This document shows, piece by piece, positions 61,114 to 64,000 of a DNA stretch of 64,000 bases. A model generated the notes under the pieces. That model ran no database searches. It was given only the letters and a program-made list of their open reading frames with translations, and was not told the DNA's origin. A program made the translations under genes and the position numbers. How positions within the stretch are numbered: the first letter of the stretch is position 1; each line of letters opens with the position of its first letter. The stretch is from an uncultured Pelagibacteraceae bacterium (GTDB lineage: Bacteria; Pseudomonadota; Alphaproteobacteria; Pelagibacterales; Pelagibacteraceae): contig CACJFJ010000002.1 in assembly GCA_902592675.1 (NCBI GenBank), positions 62,001 through 126,000 on the forward strand, read 5' to 3'.

Positions 61114-62112
61114 ATGAGTACAGTTTCCCTATCATTAGAAGAAATATTTGATTTAGCTAAGAAAACTTTATTGGCTAATGGATGTGATGATGAAACAGCA
61201 TCCATTCTTTCTGATCTAATTCGAAATGCTGAGCGAGATGGGTCTTTATCTCACGGATTATTTAGATTACCTGCATATGTAAGTGGTTTAAAAAGTGGAA
61301 AAATTAATGGTAAAGGAAAGCCAGAGGTTAAAAAGATTTCAGCATCAGTAATTAAAGTTCAAGGAAATAATTGTTTAGCCCCTGTAGTTTTAAATAAAGG
61401 TTTGCCTGAATTAGCAAAAGCTGCAAAAGAAAATGGTGTTGCAGTTCTTGCAATAAATAATTCTCATCATATGGCTGCGATGTGGCCAGAGACGGAAAAA
61501 TTAGCTGAAGAAGGTTTAGTTGCCTTTGCTTGTACATCATACAAACCTGCGGTAGCTCCTGCTGGTGCAATCAAACCTTTGTTCGGTACAAATCCAATTT
61601 CATTTGCATGGCCAAGACCTGGAAAAACTCCAGTAGTTTATGACATGGCAACTGCATCAATGGCAATGGGGGAAGTTCAAGTAGCTAAAAGAGAAGGGCA
61701 CAAGGTTCCACTTGGAACAGGTTTGACTAAAGATGGTAAAGAGACAACTGATCCAGGGGCAATAACAGATGGTGGTGTTTTACTTCCTTTTGGTGGTTAC
61801 AAAGGTTCAGCGATAGCAATGATGGTGGAATTAATGGCTGGAGCTTTAGTTGGTGATAATTTTAGTTTTGAAACTGCAGCAAAAGATAACAATGATGGTG
61901 GTCCACCAAGTGGAGGAGAATTTATTATTGCGATTTCACCAGATAAAACTTCAGGAACTAATTGGCAAAAACATGCTGATGAATTTTTTGATAAGATGAA
62001 ATCATTCGATGGAGTAAGACTTCCAGGAGAGAGAAGACATAAAAACAGATTAGACAAAGGTCCTCGAAATATAAACGAAGAGCTAGTAAATAAAATAAAA
62101 TCTTTAAGCTAA
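61114..62112 (+). CDS. Malate/L-lactate dehydrogenase-family (Ldh_2) oxidoreductase
   Basis: The 332-residue protein belongs to the Ldh_2/YlbC family of NAD(P)-dependent oxidoreductases with a fold different from classical LDH. Visible are NAERDGSLSHGLFRLPAYV near 39 with the catalytic-type His, VAVLAINNSHHMAAMW near 110, LFGTNPISFAWP near 152, PVVYDMATASMAMGEV near 172 and LLPFGGYKGSAIAMMVEL near 222. The family covers malate, sulfolactate, ureidoglycolate and delta-1-piperideine-2-carboxylate reductases. In SAR11 sulfolactate or cyclic amino-acid reduction are both plausible; the exact substrate is open. The stop overlaps the convergent xthA by 9 bases. Confidence 0.88.
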   Translation: MSTVSLSLEEIFDLAKKTLLANGCDDETASILSDLIRNAERDGSLSHGLFRLPAYVSGLKSGKINGKGKPEVKKISASVIKVQGNNCLAPVVLNKGLPELAKAAKENGVAVLAINNSHHMAAMWPETEKLAEEGLVAFACTSYKPAVAPAGAIKPLFGTNPISFAWPRPGKTPVVYDMATASMAMGEVQVAKREGHKVPLGTGLTKDGKETTDPGAITDGGVLLPFGGYKGSAIAMMVELMAGALVGDNFSFETAAKDNNDGGPPSGGEFIIAISPDKTSGTNWQKHADEFFDKMKSFDGVRLPGERRHKNRLDKGPRNINEELVNKIKSLS

Positions 62113-62880
62113 AGTTATCTCAATAGGAGTGTGGTCTGAAGGTTTTTCACGACCTCTTGGATCTTTATTAATATTAATACTTTTTACTTGATCAATTAAA
62201 GAATTAGAAACTAAGAAATGATCTATTCTCATACCATTGTTTTTTTGCCAAGCTCCTCTCATATAATCCCAAAAAGTATATCCTTCTTTGGTATCGTTAA
62301 AATGTCTATAAACATCATTAAAACCTAGATTAATCATCTCTCTAAATTTTTTTCTTATTTCTAATCTAAATAAAGCATCATCCTCAAAGCTTTTTGGATT
62401 ATAAACATCTTCTGCTGCCGGAATTACATTAAAATCACCTGCAAGAATTATATTTGAATTTTTTTTAGATAATGTTTTTAATTGTTTGATCAATTGATCC
62501 ATCCATTTTTTTTTGTAATCGTATTTTTCCGTATCTACAGGATTACCATTTGGTGTATAAATATTGATTAATTGAACTGTCTTTTTATTGTATCCAACCT
62601 CTGCGGAAATGATTCTAGATTGTTTTAGCTTATCTTTGATTAGGTCTGTTCTTATATTATTTAATTTACCTTTAGAGATAATAGCAACACCGTTATAGCT
62701 TTTTTGACCAAATACATGACTTTCATAATCCATAGAGGAAAAATCATCATAAGGAAAATTTGCATCTTCAGTTTTTATTTCCTGCATCATTACAATGTCT
62801 GGCTTATATTTTAAAAGATAGCTTTTTATATTTTCAATACGAGCTCGAACCGAGTTTACATTCCACGAGGAAATTATCAT
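62104..62880 (-). CDS. xthA: Exodeoxyribonuclease III
   Basis: The ATG at 62880 (MIISSWNVNSVRARIENI) overlaps the erpA stop by one base; the extra ten upstream residues are not conserved. The 258-residue protein has the AP-endonuclease family motifs: SWNVNSVRAR near 5, MMQEIKTED near 32 with the metal-binding Glu, INIYTPNG near 106, LAGDFNVIP near 144 with D and N, GYTFWDYMRGAW near 207, RIDHFLVS near 223 and SDHTPIEI near 250 with the catalytic histidine. It repairs abasic sites in DNA. Confidence 0.95.
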   Translation of the reverse strand: MIISSWNVNSVRARIENIKSYLLKYKPDIVMMQEIKTEDANFPYDDFSSMDYESHVFGQKSYNGVAIISKGKLNNIRTDLIKDKLKQSRIISAEVGYNKKTVQLINIYTPNGNPVDTEKYDYKKKWMDQLIKQLKTLSKKNSNIILAGDFNVIPAAEDVYNPKSFEDDALFRLEIRKKFREMINLGFNDVYRHFNDTKEGYTFWDYMRGAWQKNNGMRIDHFLVSNSLIDQVKSININKDPRGREKPSDHTPIEITLA

Positions 62881-63197
62881 TAAAGAGAAAACGATACACC
62901 ACAACCACAAGATGATTTTGTTTGTGGGTTAGTTATTTTAAATTGTTCACCAATTAATTCTGAAACATAATCAATTTCAGATCCTTTTAAAAGATCTGCA
63001 GAAGTCTTATCAATAAGAATATTTTCATAATTCAAATCATCTGCTGTTTTCTCCTTATCGAAAGTAAATTCATATTGAAAGCCTGAGCAGCCACCCCCTT
63101 TAATAGCGATTCTAAAAAAAGACCCCTTATCTTTTTTTGACAATAAAACATTGATCTGTTTTAGCGCTTTATCAGTAAATTTAATTTCTTTAATCAT
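62880..63197 (-). CDS. erpA: Iron-sulfur cluster insertion protein, ErpA/IscA family
   Basis: The 105-residue A-type carrier has the three cysteines that bind the cluster: GGGCSGFQYEF near 34-44 and SCGCGVSF near 97-104. It delivers iron-sulfur clusters to apoproteins such as those of isoprenoid synthesis. Whether it is ErpA, IscA or SufA cannot be settled from sequence by eye; the isolated position away from isc or suf genes favours ErpA. It is divergent from the dgt-like gene with 50 bases between starts. Confidence 0.9.
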   Translation of the reverse strand: MIKEIKFTDKALKQINVLLSKKDKGSFFRIAIKGGGCSGFQYEFTFDKEKTADDLNYENILIDKTSADLLKGSEIDYVSELIGEQFKITNPQTKSSCGCGVSFSL

Positions 63198-63247
63198 AAT
63201 TGATCACTGCTATTACTAATATAATACTTAAAAATTTATTTTAAAGG

Positions 63248-64000
63248 ATGAAAAAATACTCAAAGATAGGTCTATTCAAAAGTAAGGGTAGAATATTTAA
63301 AGAATCTTTATCAAAATATAGAACACCATTTCAAAGAGATAGAGATCGAATAATCCATAGTGCTTCATTTAGAAGATTGAAACATAAAACACAGGTATTT
63401 GTGAATACTGAGGGAGATCATTATAGAACAAGAATAACTCATTCCATGGAAGTTGCTCAAATAGCGAGATCAATAGCTCGTTATCTTAATTTAAATGAAG
63501 ATTTAGCTGAAACTTTGAGCCTAGCTCATGATTTAGGTCATACGCCTTTTGGACATGCTGGAGAAGATGCTCTAGATGAATGTATGGAGGAATATGGTGG
63601 CTTTGATCATAACTTACAAACATTAAGAATTGTTATGTTTTTAGAAAATAAATATTTAAAATATAATGGACTTAATCTTTCAATTGAAACCCTTGAAGGA
63701 TTATTAAAACATAATGGTCCTGTAGATGATGTAGATTTAGTCGATAATTTAATTGGTATTAAAAAATTTAAAAATATGATTAATTTTAATACTTATCCAT
63801 CATTAGAATCACAAATTGCCTCGATTTCTGACGATATAGCCTATAACAATCATGACATTCAAGATGGTCTAAATGCAAATTTATTTAAATTAGAAGAGTT
63901 GATTGAAATTGATTTTTTTAAAAATATATACAAAAAGTATAAAAAAAAAATTTACAAACAAAATCATAAAATTGCAACATACCAGATTATAAGAGACTCA
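63248..64000 (+). CDS. dgt: Deoxyguanosinetriphosphate triphosphohydrolase-like protein, 3' partial
   Basis: The gene starts at the ATG 63248 (AAAGG four bases upstream) and runs open to the last base of the window, 251 codons of an expected 380 or so. The HD-domain dNTPase pattern is clear: [28 protein letters not shown]-type start ([20 protein letters not shown] near 29-48), [15 protein letters not shown] near 64, [16 protein letters not shown] near 90-106 with the HD metal pair, and [13 protein letters not shown] near 198-210 with the last metal ligand. It would hydrolyse dGTP or other dNTPs to deoxynucleosides and triphosphate. Confidence 0.93.
   Translation, partial: MKKYSKIGLFKSKGRIFKESLSKYRTPFQRDRDRIIHSASFRRLKHKTQVFVNTEGDHYRTRITHSMEVAQIARSIARYLNLNEDLAETLSLAHDLGHTPFGHAGEDALDECMEEYGGFDHNLQTLRIVMFLENKYLKYNGLNLSIETLEGLLKHNGPVDDVDLVDNLIGIKKFKNMINFNTYPSLESQIASISDDIAYNNHDIQDGLNANLFKLEELIEIDFFKNIYKKYKKKIYKQNHKIATYQIIRDS

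Noticed and set aside
1-64000. Insertion sequences, prophage genes, integrases, toxin-antitoxin pairs and CRISPR arrays
   Set aside because: None seen on either strand; all sizeable frames are accounted for by the listed genes or their shadows.

Overview
The window looks like a chromosome segment of a SAR11-type marine alphaproteobacterium (Candidatus Pelagibacter or a close relative). This is an inference from very AT-rich DNA, lysine-rich proteins, extremely tight packing (no gene-free stretch over 300 bases; the longest, 55270-55490, is 221 bases), and gene content typical of the group: an aap amino-acid transporter, a complete pho/pst locus joined to a plcP-type lipid-remodelling pair, and znu and ars genes. 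No rRNA gene is present. There are 62 protein genes, the first and last cut by the window edges, and three tRNA genes (Leu-TAA, Asn-GTT, Cys-GCA).

Region 1 (1-18651) is a cell-surface glycan island of accessory character. It holds a radical SAM/SPASM protein, glycosyltransferases, a DprE1-like FAD oxidase, a class III aminotransferase, two GT-C-type membrane proteins, a CMP-nonulosonate-type cytidylyltransferase, a methyltransferase, a PhyH-type dioxygenase and an acyltransferase-3/SGNH protein. Its core (4906-10775) is a seven-gene cassette, mostly overlapping: an AraD-like pentulose-phosphate 4-epimerase, a GtrA/ribulose-phosphate-3-epimerase fusion, a nucleotidyltransferase/histidine-phosphatase fusion, a 2H phosphoesterase, a sugar nucleotidyltransferase, a DPM1-like glycosyltransferase and a GDPD-like protein. 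I do not recognise this combination and consider it the best candidate for an undescribed pathway.

Region 2 (18648-27436) couples a carbohydrate ABC transporter to glucosylglycerate metabolism: GpgS synthase, its HAD phosphatase and a GH13_18 phosphorylase on the minus strand with the transporter ATPase, and a binding protein plus two enlarged permeases divergently on the plus strand. One permease carries a periplasmic insert resembling a DUF11 fold.

Region 3 (27503-40347) holds tRNA-Leu, NAD kinase, the aapJQMP general amino-acid transporter, a PraR-like regulator, an FkbM methyltransferase, two tRNAs, valS, ilvD and manC.

Region 4 (40348-57570) is phosphorus physiology: a diacylglycerol-kinase-like protein divergent from plcP and a GT4 glycosyltransferase, then phoR, a secreted unknown, pstSCAB, phoU, phoB, a SixA-like phosphatase, ppk and ppx, then a small basic protein, NUDIX, aqpS, arsC and a small membrane protein. 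A repeat of the form TTTAAYA-N4-TGTAACA, with 11-nt period, lies before pstS, before plcP, before the lipid kinase on the opposite strand, and before the arsC operon. It is read here as the local Pho box and ties arsenate detoxification and lipid remodelling to phosphate starvation.

Region 5 (57632-64000) is zinc uptake and housekeeping: a small membrane protein, zur, znuB, znuC and znuA with two Zur-box palindromes in the divergent promoter, an Ldh-family oxidoreductase, xthA, erpA and the start of a dGTPase gene.

The three binding-protein genes that head their operons (24962, 29631, 46231) are each followed by a strong hairpin with a T-run before the permease genes. Many convergent gene pairs abut or overlap at their stop codons with no terminator visible.
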